Positions 19,401 through 28,051 of a stretch of DNA of 64,000 bases are shown in pieces. Source of the DNA: Candidatus Electrothrix communis (GTDB lineage Bacteria > Desulfobacterota > Desulfobulbia > Desulfobulbales > Desulfobulbaceae); assembly GCA_030644725.1 (NCBI GenBank), contig CP130629.1:1233572-1297571 (forward strand), read 5' to 3'. The notes under the pieces are model-generated. The model had not been told where the DNA came from and made no database searches. It saw only the letters and a program-made list of their open reading frames with translations. Within the stretch, counting starts at the first letter, position 1. Each line of letters starts with the position of its first letter. A program made the position numbers and the translations under genes.

Positions 19401-19824
19401 GCAGGTCGCCCCACCAGTTCAACAGGAAACTCAGCCATCAGCAACTCTGGATAATGACAATGATGGTAATGTCGATGCAACCATCATCCTCTCTGGGGTA
19501 AATTTTAAGGTGGGCACAGCTAAACTCACCGAACAGGCAACAGCCAGCCTGCAAACAACTGCGGTCCTCCTGAAAAAGCATGCCTCAGGTCAACGCTTCG
19601 AGGTTGCCGGTTATACCGACAGCCTGGGCACCCCTGCAAGGAATCAGCAAATATCCGAAAAACGGGCAGAGACCGTACGCAATTTTCTGATTGAGCAAGG
19701 AATAGAGGCAAAGCTTCTGGTCAGTAAGGGATATGGCCATGAGAATCCCATTGCCGTCAATGGAACCCCGGAAGGACGAGCCATGAATCGGCGGGTTGAG
19801 CTGCATCAGCTTACCGCAGAGTAA
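16426..19824 (+). CDS. very long coiled-coil protein with C-terminal OmpA domain
   Basis: 1132 aa. One N-terminal membrane anchor (ALFISICILLYIALASY, residues about 14-30). Residues about 35-970 are almost unbroken E/Q/A/K/L-rich heptads, then a low-complexity linker, then an OmpA-like peptidoglycan-binding domain (FKVGTAKLTEQA, VAGYTDSLGTPARNQQISEK, GHENPIAVNGTPEGRAMNRR, residues about 1020-1130). The coiled coil contains an internal duplication: AEAMLHYGKEKDRMLAPS near 223 recurs as IEALLQYGKEKERLLAPS near 420. The design is an inner-membrane-anchored rod reaching into the periplasm and holding the cell wall. A terminator follows at 19902. The function is unknown. Confidence 0.8.
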   Translation: MKLMQKITPRTALFISICILLYIALASYHAQSKKKYKEQIAETQRQEKIIGLQSKELEYKQELTDAQAEDKRLRTELSRAQQEAVSGAVVQEAADNVSTQQLQKAQYRINQLQEQLASAKKKLSAQADKENNASRKLLQKLKEREQELLGQKELLAQMQERRRADLQKIAQQEKVQQQKAEQIKETEQLVTELTGRLEQSRARLADATTKLSVANNAVQKARLKAEAMLHYGKEKDRMLAPSEQKAATLEEQLIVQQAQVEQLTVELASARKEIEKGNQNNQQLAEQVTSLSATGTGQQEELAILKEQLQKFGREQREKQIASTSQEAALTEAQAQLEKLTAEKERLTGKVDELSEVIEAQKTLSQAELEKEKLALHNNIAQLTAQRVEKEKELRQQKELLTEAAARLTILQDAEKRSQLKIEALLQYGKEKERLLAPSQEQITTLQKQLEEKQQQLVATQEELEENSAHGKELVNQVASLTESAVVRNKEAEKLHGELAEAKATIEQLNSELAETKATLETAEATLAATQEKEQGLQQSLTGKDEELTVIRTEIERLTAELVEQKTKNDELTQQQESIAAELEAAKAKEAEISQRQQAQAEELAAAATVTEEAKASVLAAQEKVTTLEAQLAEKEAAQAAVQEKATTLEAQVADLLPLQEQLQAAQEQVATLDAELANTEGLQAQLTANQEKITALESQLAELPTTVEEFNAIQGKVENLEALLAQAQTQAEQLTAEQEKAAALEAQVTELQQEAAKITVAQEKLANMEAKLAEATTQAEQLITEQQKTVALEAKLTELQAIEQQSAATKEKMAALTEELDKAKTKIAELTAAGEEKEKLATELATAQTQLAELTVAQQAAGSKTATLEEELNTLKTSLTEKEQALTAKTEALTQTKTALEEQTATAALAKEAQKNAEQVTAELATSKEELTALQTRVKELEQEIARLKEQLSQQSAQQAVQQAVPAEIPGNNAEQQAAAAATAASQTEPEQVAPPVQQETQPSATLDNDNDGNVDATIILSGVNFKVGTAKLTEQATASLQTTAVLLKKHASGQRFEVAGYTDSLGTPARNQQISEKRAETVRNFLIEQGIEAKLLVSKGYGHENPIAVNGTPEGRAMNRRVELHQLTAE

Positions 19825-19901
19825 TCCCTATGATTCTATGAGTATTTCCCGGCGTTGCCGGGGGAATGCTTAATGCTTATTTTTTCCTCCTTGCCCCCAT
19901 G

Positions 19902-19937
19902 AAAAGCCCGGTGCTCATAGCATCGGGCTTTTTTTAT
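19902..19937 (+). terminator. rho-independent terminator after the OmpA-domain gene
   Basis: The stem AAAGCCCGGTG pairs with CATCGGGCTTT (one G-T pair) across a short loop and runs into a T tract. A second hairpin (CCCGGCGTTGCCGGG near 19850) precedes it. Confidence 0.8.
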
Positions 19938-20088
19938 TGGGACCTGCCCGACCTTCAAGTGCATAACCACTTTTCGGCATGATGGGATAAAGGTGTTGCG
20001 TCACACATGTAAATGCTATAAAAGCATACAAAACAGAGAGCAACATATCAGAAAAAATTTAGATAACATGAAGTAGAGCCCTTTCCCA

Positions 20089-23000
20089 ATGAACGCCTCA
20101 GAAAAAACCACCTCCCAACGAATAGATGAATACACAGCTTTAGCCCCGGTCCAAAAAGCTATCGTTGGTATTCTGGCCGTCAATGTTGCGTATTGCGCTG
20201 CAAAGCGGATGCTTACCTGCCTTGAGGAACTGGGTTTCACCTGCCCTGAAACCGATGCGCCCTATCATGTCCGCAATATTCAGCCCCTCCAAAATGAACT
20301 GATTGACAAGGGGCTGTTGCTCAAATCCAATAAGGGGCTTTGTTGTCCTGAATCCATCCGGCAGCCAGTAACGCGAGACTGCTTGCTCCAAGGAGATTTC
20401 CCTCGTATTGCTCAAGCGGTTCAGAAGACAATGATGGAGGGTAAACCGCCCCATAATATAGGCATCTACACCTATAAACAGTACGCCCGCAGCATGCAGA
20501 TGGCCCTGTTCAGCGGCAAGTCCATAGAAGATGTCTATTCCGTCCTCAATAATGTGAAGCAATACTTCAGCGATACCCCTCCTGAAGAAAGTATTTTCAT
20601 CCATCTGTTAAGCCGTCCTTTTTCTTCCCAGGTTATCGACAAAATCAGTCCGACAATGCGCTGTTCGGTTATGGGACTCCTGCTCAATGCAACAATGAAT
20701 CGTCTAGAACCGGCAGAAGAGATCGTTGACTACCTGCTGACCTCCTTTGATAAGACCCTTTATGAGGCCCCGGAAATCCTGAACCTCATCTCCTATTGCC
20801 TGCTTAGCGGTGATACCGGCAGTGCTATTTCGCTGATCAGCAGGTTATCGGAAGAACGGGAGCTGGAACGGCTCAGTCGGACAGGCTGGCTGGCCTTCAA
20901 TTCTGGCCATTACGAGGAGGCCCGGACATATTTTGAGCAGAACCTTCAGCTCTTCAGGAAAATGAGCCGACAAAAAAAGGTCTTCTTCCAAAATGAAGTT
21001 GGCCTTATTCACCTGCTCACCCTTCTGCATGGTAATGACAGAATATTGCTCAGTCAAGGCCTGGAGTATATTGAGATCGTCCAAAAAAAAGGCTATCACT
21101 ACGCTTCCTTGACGCAGGCAATAAAACCAGTTTTTCAGCAGCAACTCGGACTGGATGAAACCGGAGCGTACACGAGCTCTCTTGATACCTTGGCTGATCA
21201 ACCGCTTCCTTTTCTCATTTCCCACCTCCTTCTTCTCTGGACAGATAAAGCGAAGGCTCAAAAAAATATTCCTGCTCTTGAGGAGGTGAGGGATAGGGCG
21301 AAAAAAAACGGCTACACCTGGATGGCGGCTGAACTTTCTTCCATCTTGGCCGCGCTGACCCACAATGAGAAAAAGAAAATCAATACCGCCTTAGCAAAAA
21401 AACTACATACCTCCTGCGACACGGTGAGCTGTGTCGGGCTGGTGAAAAAGGTGCCGAAATGGGAAAAAACGCTGAACGGATTGCTCACCATCACTGACCC
21501 GTCTGCTGTGCAGGCTGTTCAGGGGGAACAGCGGCTGATATGGCTGCTCGACTATGAAGAGCATTATAATGAATGCGTTTTTACTCCAAAAATGCAGAAA
21601 AAAACCAAACGCGGCACGTGGACCAAGGGACGTCCGGTGGGAATGAAAAACCTCTACAATAACTTCCAGAGCATGGAGGGCCTCAGACCTCAGGATCGCC
21701 AGGTATGTCAGGCTATCAAGGTGGAATACTACAGCTCATGGGGATATGGGTACGGTACAAAAGAATATGAGATTGATCAGAACCTGGCCCTTCCTGCTCT
21801 GGTAGGGCATCCTCTGCTCTTTCTCGCAGATGCTCCAGATGTTAAAGTCGAATTGGTCATGGCGGAACCGGAACTAGAGATCAGGGAGGAGAAAGGGCGG
21901 TTACGGATGTGTCTCACCCCTCTGCCCCCGGCGGATGACGATGATGAGATCCGGGTGATCAGAGATACCCCGACCCGCTTTAAACTTTTTCGTTTTACTG
22001 CAAAACATTGGGAGATCGCCAGCTTTATTGGCAAGGGCATGACCATCCCCAAGTCAGGTGCCCAAAAGGCCAGAAAGGTGGTGGAGTCCCTCTCCTCCGT
22101 GGTCACGGTGCTGTCTGATCTTGATGGAACAGCTGAGGCGGAAACCCGTGAGGCCGATTCCCGGCCCCATGCCCATATCATTCCCTGTCATAACGGGATT
22201 CAGGTGGAATTCCTGGTCAAACCCTGCGGTGATAGCGGTTCCAGCTTCAGAGCTGGCCGGGGCAGCAAGAATGTTCTGTCCGAGATTGAGGGCAAAAAGA
22301 TCCAGACCGTCCGTGATTTTGTAAAAGAGCAAAAACAGCTCGTTGCCATTACCAAGGCCTGCCCTACCCTGACCCGCATCAAACCTATGGATGACCAGTG
22401 GCAGGTCGAAGACCCGGAATATGCCTTAGAGCTGCTCCTGGAACTGAAAAACTGCGACGATGCCCTTGTTCTGGAATGGCCCCAAGGGGAGAAATTCTCC
22501 GTGCGCAAAGAAACATCGTCCTCTGCCTTTTCCCTCCAGATCAAAAAGGAACGGGACTGGTTCAAGGCCACCGGCTCTCTGGAGATTGATGATACCCTGT
22601 CCCTGGATCTGCAAAAACTGCTCAGCATGCTCAATCAGGAGACCGGTCGCTTTATTCAGCTGGATGACGGCACCTTTCTCAGTATCACCAAGGCCCTGCG
22701 CAAACGGCTAGATGAACTTGCTGCCTTTTCTGAAAAACACGGCAAAGGGGTCCGTTTTGCCCCCCTGGCCGCCCTGGCCCTGGAGGATCTCACCGATGAG
22801 GCTGGACAGATTAAGACGGATCGGGCCTGGAAACAGCATTGCAAACACCTGCAAGAGGTTGTCCAGCCTGAGGTGCCCGGCACCCTGCAAGGGTCTCTCC
22901 GTGATTACCAGCAAGCTGGCTTCAACTGGCTGGCCCAGCTCTCCCATTGGGGGGTGGGCGGTTGTCTTGCCGATGATATGGGGCTGGGTAAAACCGTACA

Positions 23001-24273
23001 GGCCTTGGCTGCAATCCTCCTTCGAGCTGCACAGGGACCGACCCTCGTCATTGCCCCCCTCTCTGTGACCTCCAACTGGCAGGAAGAAGCCCGGCGTTTT
23101 GCGCCCACCCTGAACGTACTCCTGTTTGGGTCCGAGGATCGAAAGCAAATGATCGAAAATCTCCAGCCCTTTGATCTGGTGATTGTCAGCTACGGACTCC
23201 TGCCCCTTGAGGCAGAACTGCTCACTGGTGTGGATTGGCAGACCGTGGTTCTGGATGAGGCCCAGGCTATTAAAAATATGCAGACCAAGCGCTCCAAGGC
23301 GGCAATGCAGCTCAAGGCAGAATTCCGCCTGATCACCACTGGCACGCCGGTGGAAAATCACCTCGGCGAGCTATGGACCCTGTTTCATTTTCTCAACCCT
23401 GGTCTGCTTGGTTCCTTTAAGCGATTTAATGAAAAATTTGCTGGTCCCATAGAGCGGGACCAAGATGCTGAAGCCCGCAGCCGACTCCGTAAGCTGATTC
23501 GCCCCTTTATTCTTCGGCGTTTGAAAAGCGATGTGCTCCAGGAACTGCCACCCAAGACCGAGATTAATCTTGAGGTGGAGATGAGCAAAGAGGAACTGGT
23601 GCTCTACGAGGCCCAACGGATCAAGGCCCTGGAAACCATCAGCAACCATGATGAGGAAGGGGCTGGGCAGCAGCATCTCCGTATTTTGGCAGAGATCATG
23701 AAGCTACGCCGTTTATGCTGCAATCCCGCCCTTGTTCTGCCGGACTGCGGGATCAACAGCTCCAAGCTCAAGGTCTTTGCCAGCACCCTGGAGGAGCTGC
23801 TCTCTAATAAGCACAAGGCCCTCATCTTCAGCCAGTTTGTTGATCATCTGAAAATAATCAGGCAGCATCTGGACAGTAAAGGAATAAGTTATCAGTATTT
23901 GGACGGTTCAACTCCTATCAAAAAAAGAAAGAATCGGATCAATCGTTTTCAGAACGGCGAGGGAGAGGTTTTTCTCATCAGCCTCAAGGCCGGTGGATCA
24001 GGCCTGAACCTGACAGCGGCGGATTATGTCATCCATATGGACCCGTGGTGGAATCCAGCTGTGGAGGATCAGGCCTCGGATCGGGCCCATCGGATCGGGC
24101 AGGAACGCCCGGTCACGGTCTATCGACTGGTGGTCAAGGACTCCATTGAGGAGCAGATTGTGGCCCTGCATAAGGAGAAGCGGGATCTGGCAGACAGCCT
24201 GCTGGAAGGCACAGATTCTGCGGGCAAAGTTTCTGCCAAAGAGCTACTGGGCTTGTTGCAGGGGGAGAAGTAA
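20089..24273 (+). CDS. SNF2-family DEAD/DEAH-box helicase, long N-terminal extension
   Basis: 1394 aa. The last 500 residues are a complete Swi2/Snf2 ATPase: DDMGLGKTVQALAAILL (motif I), VIAPLSVTSNW (Ia), VVLDEAQAIKN (II), ITTGTPVENHLGELW (III), KALIFSQFVDHLKII (IV), SLKAGGSGLNLTAADYVIHM (V) and DRAHRIGQERPVTVYRL (VI). The first 890 residues include helical, TPR-like stretches and an uncharacterised region typical of large bacterial SNF2 proteins. They translocate on DNA or displace bound proteins, but the target is unknown. No methylase or nuclease gene adjoins, so this does not look like a DISARM-type defence locus. Confidence 0.85.
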   Translation: MNASEKTTSQRIDEYTALAPVQKAIVGILAVNVAYCAAKRMLTCLEELGFTCPETDAPYHVRNIQPLQNELIDKGLLLKSNKGLCCPESIRQPVTRDCLLQGDFPRIAQAVQKTMMEGKPPHNIGIYTYKQYARSMQMALFSGKSIEDVYSVLNNVKQYFSDTPPEESIFIHLLSRPFSSQVIDKISPTMRCSVMGLLLNATMNRLEPAEEIVDYLLTSFDKTLYEAPEILNLISYCLLSGDTGSAISLISRLSEERELERLSRTGWLAFNSGHYEEARTYFEQNLQLFRKMSRQKKVFFQNEVGLIHLLTLLHGNDRILLSQGLEYIEIVQKKGYHYASLTQAIKPVFQQQLGLDETGAYTSSLDTLADQPLPFLISHLLLLWTDKAKAQKNIPALEEVRDRAKKNGYTWMAAELSSILAALTHNEKKKINTALAKKLHTSCDTVSCVGLVKKVPKWEKTLNGLLTITDPSAVQAVQGEQRLIWLLDYEEHYNECVFTPKMQKKTKRGTWTKGRPVGMKNLYNNFQSMEGLRPQDRQVCQAIKVEYYSSWGYGYGTKEYEIDQNLALPALVGHPLLFLADAPDVKVELVMAEPELEIREEKGRLRMCLTPLPPADDDDEIRVIRDTPTRFKLFRFTAKHWEIASFIGKGMTIPKSGAQKARKVVESLSSVVTVLSDLDGTAEAETREADSRPHAHIIPCHNGIQVEFLVKPCGDSGSSFRAGRGSKNVLSEIEGKKIQTVRDFVKEQKQLVAITKACPTLTRIKPMDDQWQVEDPEYALELLLELKNCDDALVLEWPQGEKFSVRKETSSSAFSLQIKKERDWFKATGSLEIDDTLSLDLQKLLSMLNQETGRFIQLDDGTFLSITKALRKRLDELAAFSEKHGKGVRFAPLAALALEDLTDEAGQIKTDRAWKQHCKHLQEVVQPEVPGTLQGSLRDYQQAGFNWLAQLSHWGVGGCLADDMGLGKTVQALAAILLRAAQGPTLVIAPLSVTSNWQEEARRFAPTLNVLLFGSEDRKQMIENLQPFDLVIVSYGLLPLEAELLTGVDWQTVVLDEAQAIKNMQTKRSKAAMQLKAEFRLITTGTPVENHLGELWTLFHFLNPGLLGSFKRFNEKFAGPIERDQDAEARSRLRKLIRPFILRRLKSDVLQELPPKTEINLEVEMSKEELVLYEAQRIKALETISNHDEEGAGQQHLRILAEIMKLRRLCCNPALVLPDCGINSSKLKVFASTLEELLSNKHKALIFSQFVDHLKIIRQHLDSKGISYQYLDGSTPIKKRKNRINRFQNGEGEVFLISLKAGGSGLNLTAADYVIHMDPWWNPAVEDQASDRAHRIGQERPVTVYRLVVKDSIEEQIVALHKEKRDLADSLLEGTDSAGKVSAKELLGLLQGEK

Positions 24274-24345
24274 GAGGTCCATAAAAGTTCCTTATACTCA
24301 GGCTAACACCCTGAGTACGGAATATATCCGAGCTGATGAATTTAT

Positions 24346-25677
24346 CTAACGGCTAAATCGTACGGTCCGGTTCCGCCCGCTCCTCTTTGCCTCGTAGAGA
24401 GCCTGGTCCGCCAGCCTAACTAAATCATCACAGCTACCCGGAACCACTATCTGGCCAGCTGTCGCTACACCAACAGACAGCGTAACCATCTCTGCACAAT
24501 CCGAGGCGCTGTGCGGCATAGCCATCTTTTCTACAGTCTGACGAGCGTGTTCTGCCACTTTCACAGCCTGCTCTATGTCAGTGCCCGGCAGGATAATGAC
24601 AAACTCTTCACCGCCGTACCGGGCTGTAAAATCATTATGCCTCGCTGCCGTCTTCTGCAAGGCCTGGGCTATCTTCCGCAGGCAGATATCACCGTCCAGG
24701 TGACCATAGGTGTCATTGTACTTTTTAAAGAAATCAATATCTGCAATCAGCAGAGAAAAAACCGTCTGCTCTCTGCGCCAGCGTTCCCACTCCTCTCGGA
24801 GTTGCCGATCAAAGGCACGGCGGTTGTGGACGTGGGTCAAGCCGTCATACATGGCCTGGTGAGCGAGTAAATTATTCAGTCGTTCCAGTTCGCTGGCCTG
24901 GTCACGCAGAGCTTTTTCTGTCTGCCGTCGCTGGCTGATCTGCTTCATGACAATACGATCGACAAGAAAGATACCGAACAGTCCGACCAACCACAGGATG
25001 CCGTAAGAATACATCAGCACCCGGATTGTAGAGTTCTTTAACTTGGTATACGGCTCCAGAGGGACAGAAACGCCCATACCACCCCGGACATCGCCCACAG
25101 TGTATCCTTGACCAATATGGCACTTCAGGCACGGCTCCCTGGCATAGAAGGCCTGCATATAACGGAGATAGGCCCTGCCGTTAATAGAAGAAACTTCAGA
25201 GACTTCCTTCACGCCCCGCTCGAACTGCTGCAAGGCCTTGACCTCCCAGGCATCAGGAGTATTGATCGGATTCAAAACGTTAAGGCTGGTGATCCGCCCT
25301 TTCACACCGTATAGCTCAGAGAATTCCTGCATGGTCTCCCTCAGCATATAGGCCGGATTCATCAGAGTAAGCTTCCTGCCGGAAGGGGTTTCGATGTCTC
25401 TCTCAAGAACGTGCTCCAGATAGGGATTGGGTGGCGTATCCCCGGAAACCGGGACATACACACCTCCTCTTCTGGCGACCCAGTTCCGCAGGGCAATATC
25501 TTTGTTGAAATTGGCCCTGGCCTCCATTCTCGCATAATTGAGAATCTGACGTTTCTCCTTTGTAACCGCCCAGAGCAGCAGGCCGGTCAAGGCGGCAGTC
25601 CAGAACAGGGGGGCGGCCGCAGCAAGAAAACTGAGTATTTTGCGCTGCCCTGTTGCCTGTCTGGAATACATGTCCAC
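24346..25677 (-). CDS. diguanylate cyclase with periplasmic c-type heme (DUF3365) sensor
   Basis: 443 aa. Membrane helix near residues 15-35, then a periplasmic domain of about 180 residues with a CLKCH heme-attachment motif at 183-187 followed by GDVRGGMGVSVPLEPY, the DUF3365/Tll0287-like pattern. A second helix (about 215-235) leads to a GGDEF domain. GGEEF at 355-359 is intact and RHND eight residues earlier is a canonical RxxD inhibitory site, so the enzyme should make c-di-GMP with product feedback. The heme implies redox, NO or O2 sensing. The latter points are inference from family knowledge. It is convergent with the SNF2 gene. Confidence 0.85.
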   Translation of the reverse strand: MDMYSRQATGQRKILSFLAAAAPLFWTAALTGLLLWAVTKEKRQILNYARMEARANFNKDIALRNWVARRGGVYVPVSGDTPPNPYLEHVLERDIETPSGRKLTLMNPAYMLRETMQEFSELYGVKGRITSLNVLNPINTPDAWEVKALQQFERGVKEVSEVSSINGRAYLRYMQAFYAREPCLKCHIGQGYTVGDVRGGMGVSVPLEPYTKLKNSTIRVLMYSYGILWLVGLFGIFLVDRIVMKQISQRRQTEKALRDQASELERLNNLLAHQAMYDGLTHVHNRRAFDRQLREEWERWRREQTVFSLLIADIDFFKKYNDTYGHLDGDICLRKIAQALQKTAARHNDFTARYGGEEFVIILPGTDIEQAVKVAEHARQTVEKMAMPHSASDCAEMVTLSVGVATAGQIVVPGSCDDLVRLADQALYEAKRSGRNRTVRFSR

Positions 25678-25730
25678 AGATGCCCCCTTTTTTGAGAAGC
25701 TTTCTCCTCTGTATCAGAATACAGCAAACA

Positions 25731-26984
25731 TCATTTTCTTCCGGTTATTATGGTGATGGGGTTCAGCAGAATGCCCGGCTCCCCATAATTGGTATAACGT
25801 ATTTCTTCACGGGTGACAGCCACGGTGCGCGAATCCACGTCCAGGCCATTGGCGGTCATCAGCAAGGGGGCCTGCTCTGCTGTATTTTTCAGCACTGCAC
25901 TGGCCACCATTCTGCCCGTGCCGGTCAAGCGCTTAGCACAGTAAGGAATAATCTCTGCTAACAACCCCTTACTGCCGCCTATAAAAACCCGATCAGGATC
26001 AGGCAGGTCAGCAAAGGCTTCAGGAGCCAGCCCGCAGATCAGCTTAATATTATAAAGGTTATAACGAAGAATATTGGCCCGGATATTCTTATGCCCTTCT
26101 TCTTTCTGCTCAATAATATAGATGGTCAGATCCGGGCAAAGGCGTGCCGCCTCGACAGAAACAGAGCCGGAGCCTCCTCCCACATCCCAGAAAACACCGG
26201 TCCTGGGCAAACGCAGACGATGGAGGATCACAGCGCGAATCTCATCCTTGGTGATCAGGCCCCGTGAATGGGCAATCTCGTCTTCCTGAAGCCCAAAAAC
26301 ACATCCGGCGTCGGAAGCTTCAGCCGCCTCATTCTCTTTACCCTCCGCCTGCCTCTGTTCAATCAGCATCATATTGAGCGGGGAAAATTCCTGCTTGGCA
26401 ACGTCTGCCAAGGTGCCGCTGCACAGGCGCTCATCCTTGAGCCCGAGATTCTCTGCGATCCGTATCCGGATGCTCTTTATCCGGGCAGTGTCATGATGCT
26501 CCTCCAAAACCGCAAGCAGCTCTTGGGCAATACGGTCCGGGGTGTAGTGATGGTCAGTAAAGAGCATCACCTTGGGCTTATTTAGGATTTTCCCGACGAT
26601 ATCGCCAGGGGAACGACCGTGCAGGCTGATCAGGGGCAGGTCGTCCCAGGGCAGTTTGAAACGAGTGCAGGCCAGCTGGACTGCAGACAGGGCCGGATAA
26701 ATATGAACCCGTTCAGGACCGAAACGTTCCAACAAGGTGCGACCAATGCCGAAAAAAAGCGGGTCACCAGAGGCCAGAATGGCGACATCACCTTGGTTCA
26801 GGGCCACGGCCAGTTCAAACACCATCTCTTCCACTGGGGCAATGGGAATCCGATGGATCTCCATCCCTTTGAGCAAAACCTGATGCCGCGATGACACCAC
26901 CACAGCACTGCATGAGGCAATCGTTCGCAGCTGCTCCTTGGGCAGCTCTTCACCGCTGACACCGAATATGAAAACTTCAGACAT
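25731..26984 (-). CDS. cobL: precorrin-6Y C5,15-methyltransferase (CbiE-CbiT fusion)
   Basis: About 417 aa. Residues about 1-200 are the CbiE tetrapyrrole methylase (VFIFGVSGEELP, ILASGDPLFFGIGRTLL, LPLISLHGRSPG). Residues about 225-417 are CbiT (GLITKDEIRAVILHRLRL, FWDVGGGSGSVSVEAARLCP, RVFIGGSKG). Together they methylate C5 and C15 and decarboxylate precorrin-6Y in cobalamin synthesis. The start at 26984 gives the family-like MSEVFIF. A longer frame from 26999 would have its GGAGG directly against the ATG, which is unlikely. No B12 riboswitch was recognised upstream, and no other cobalamin genes adjoin. Confidence 0.9.
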   Translation of the reverse strand: MSEVFIFGVSGEELPKEQLRTIASCSAVVVSSRHQVLLKGMEIHRIPIAPVEEMVFELAVALNQGDVAILASGDPLFFGIGRTLLERFGPERVHIYPALSAVQLACTRFKLPWDDLPLISLHGRSPGDIVGKILNKPKVMLFTDHHYTPDRIAQELLAVLEEHHDTARIKSIRIRIAENLGLKDERLCSGTLADVAKQEFSPLNMMLIEQRQAEGKENEAAEASDAGCVFGLQEDEIAHSRGLITKDEIRAVILHRLRLPRTGVFWDVGGGSGSVSVEAARLCPDLTIYIIEQKEEGHKNIRANILRYNLYNIKLICGLAPEAFADLPDPDRVFIGGSKGLLAEIIPYCAKRLTGTGRMVASAVLKNTAEQAPLLMTANGLDVDSRTVAVTREEIRYTNYGEPGILLNPITIITGRK

Positions 26985-27443
26985 CCTTTCTCGCTCCATC
27001 CTCCGGGGTTTATCGTCCTTGAACTCTCCTACACATCCCCTTTTACCTTGTGGTACAAAATACGAAGGCCCAGTATAGAGGAAAAGCGCTCTTTTGTCAT
27101 TAAGTTCTGTAGGACAAACCGTGCCCTAGACGACAGAAACAACATATGCTTGCTGGCGGAAACGAGCACGACGAGTTGCTTTTCTTTCGGGCACCTATTG
27201 CTTGTTATTACTTGCACATTGGATTTTTTAGAGTATCTTTAATATCGTCGTCTTGAGATTCTTCTTGAGATAATGCAATCGCAAAAAAAAGGTACCAGAT
27301 ACCAGACACAATTGTACAACTTGCGCAACCAAGGAGGATTGGGATTGATACGAGCTCATGCTTTGTTGTGACCGCAGGTCATGGTCGTTGGAGCGTATTC
27401 CTCATAGGTAACATGAAATCAAAATTTCCAGTGGAATGATATT
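26985..27443. other. intergenic region, no gene seen
   Basis: About 460 bases between the divergent cobL and SAP-domain genes. I see no ORF with supporting features. It contains a short direct repeat (ACCAGATACCAGA near 27295), but no B12 box or recognisable riboswitch core. Confidence 0.5.
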
Positions 27444-27911
27444 ATGAAAATGAAACGAATCAGACAGAAAGCAGAAAAACTCGGCCTGGACAGCAATAAT
27501 ATAAAAAAAACAGAGTTGATTCAAGCCATTCAGGTCGAAGAGGGCAATTTCCCTTGCTTCCGAACAGAAAGGAATTCCTGTGACCAGGTCAATTGTTGCT
27601 GGCGCAATGATTGTCTCTCCCCAGGATGGTGTAAAGGAGCACGTCTTGAGCAGGTGAAGGAAGAATTGGAAAACCTCATGGAAAATATTGATGAACTCAA
27701 GACAAAAACCAGGATATTGGTCGGACAGAATAAAGACGACGTATTAAAGGAGTTCAAAAAGATCGAGAAACAGGGCGAAGAAGAAATAATATCGACGATT
27801 CAAACACTTGGCAAGGCAAGCGAGAAGGCTTGGAAAAACACCAAAAAGGGCCTTGATCATTCCTGGGAAGATATCGCTAAGGCCTTAAAAAAGCTGACGG
27901 CAAAATTCTGA
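27444..27911 (+). CDS. SAP-like domain protein with cysteine cluster
   Basis: 155 aa. Residues about 1-35 (IRQKAEKLGLDSNNIKKTEL) match the SAP/Rho-N-like helix pair, and are followed by GNFPCFRT, then CDQVNCCWRNDCL, a cysteine-rich segment that may bind metal. The rest is a charged helix (LENLMENIDELKTKTRIL) and a second amphipathic helix. This layout recurs in small proteins of sulfate reducers and methanotrophs. The function is unknown, and nucleic-acid binding is plausible from the SAP motif. It lies upstream of the CHAD-ParA pair in the same direction. Confidence 0.65.
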   Translation: MKMKRIRQKAEKLGLDSNNIKKTELIQAIQVEEGNFPCFRTERNSCDQVNCCWRNDCLSPGWCKGARLEQVKEELENLMENIDELKTKTRILVGQNKDDVLKEFKKIEKQGEEEIISTIQTLGKASEKAWKNTKKGLDHSWEDIAKALKKLTAKF

Positions 27912-28051
27912 AGCTGCAAGGGAGTGCTGTTCAAGGTTTTGCTTGCCTCTCCAGTCATTTTTCTTTTATACTTTTGACCTGATTGTACCATATAGCAACC
28001 TACTTCGGCCCCCGACTTGGCATCCTGAAACCACAGAACTGGACTCCTTTT

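Noticed and set aside
20089-24273. DISARM-type or other defence locus around the SNF2 helicase
   Set aside because: No methylase, PLD or DUF1998 gene adjoins. The helicase stands alone between glycogen/OmpA and regulatory genes.
26985-27443. Cobalamin riboswitch upstream of cobL
   Set aside because: No B12 box or conserved core was found, though the gene belongs to the pathway.
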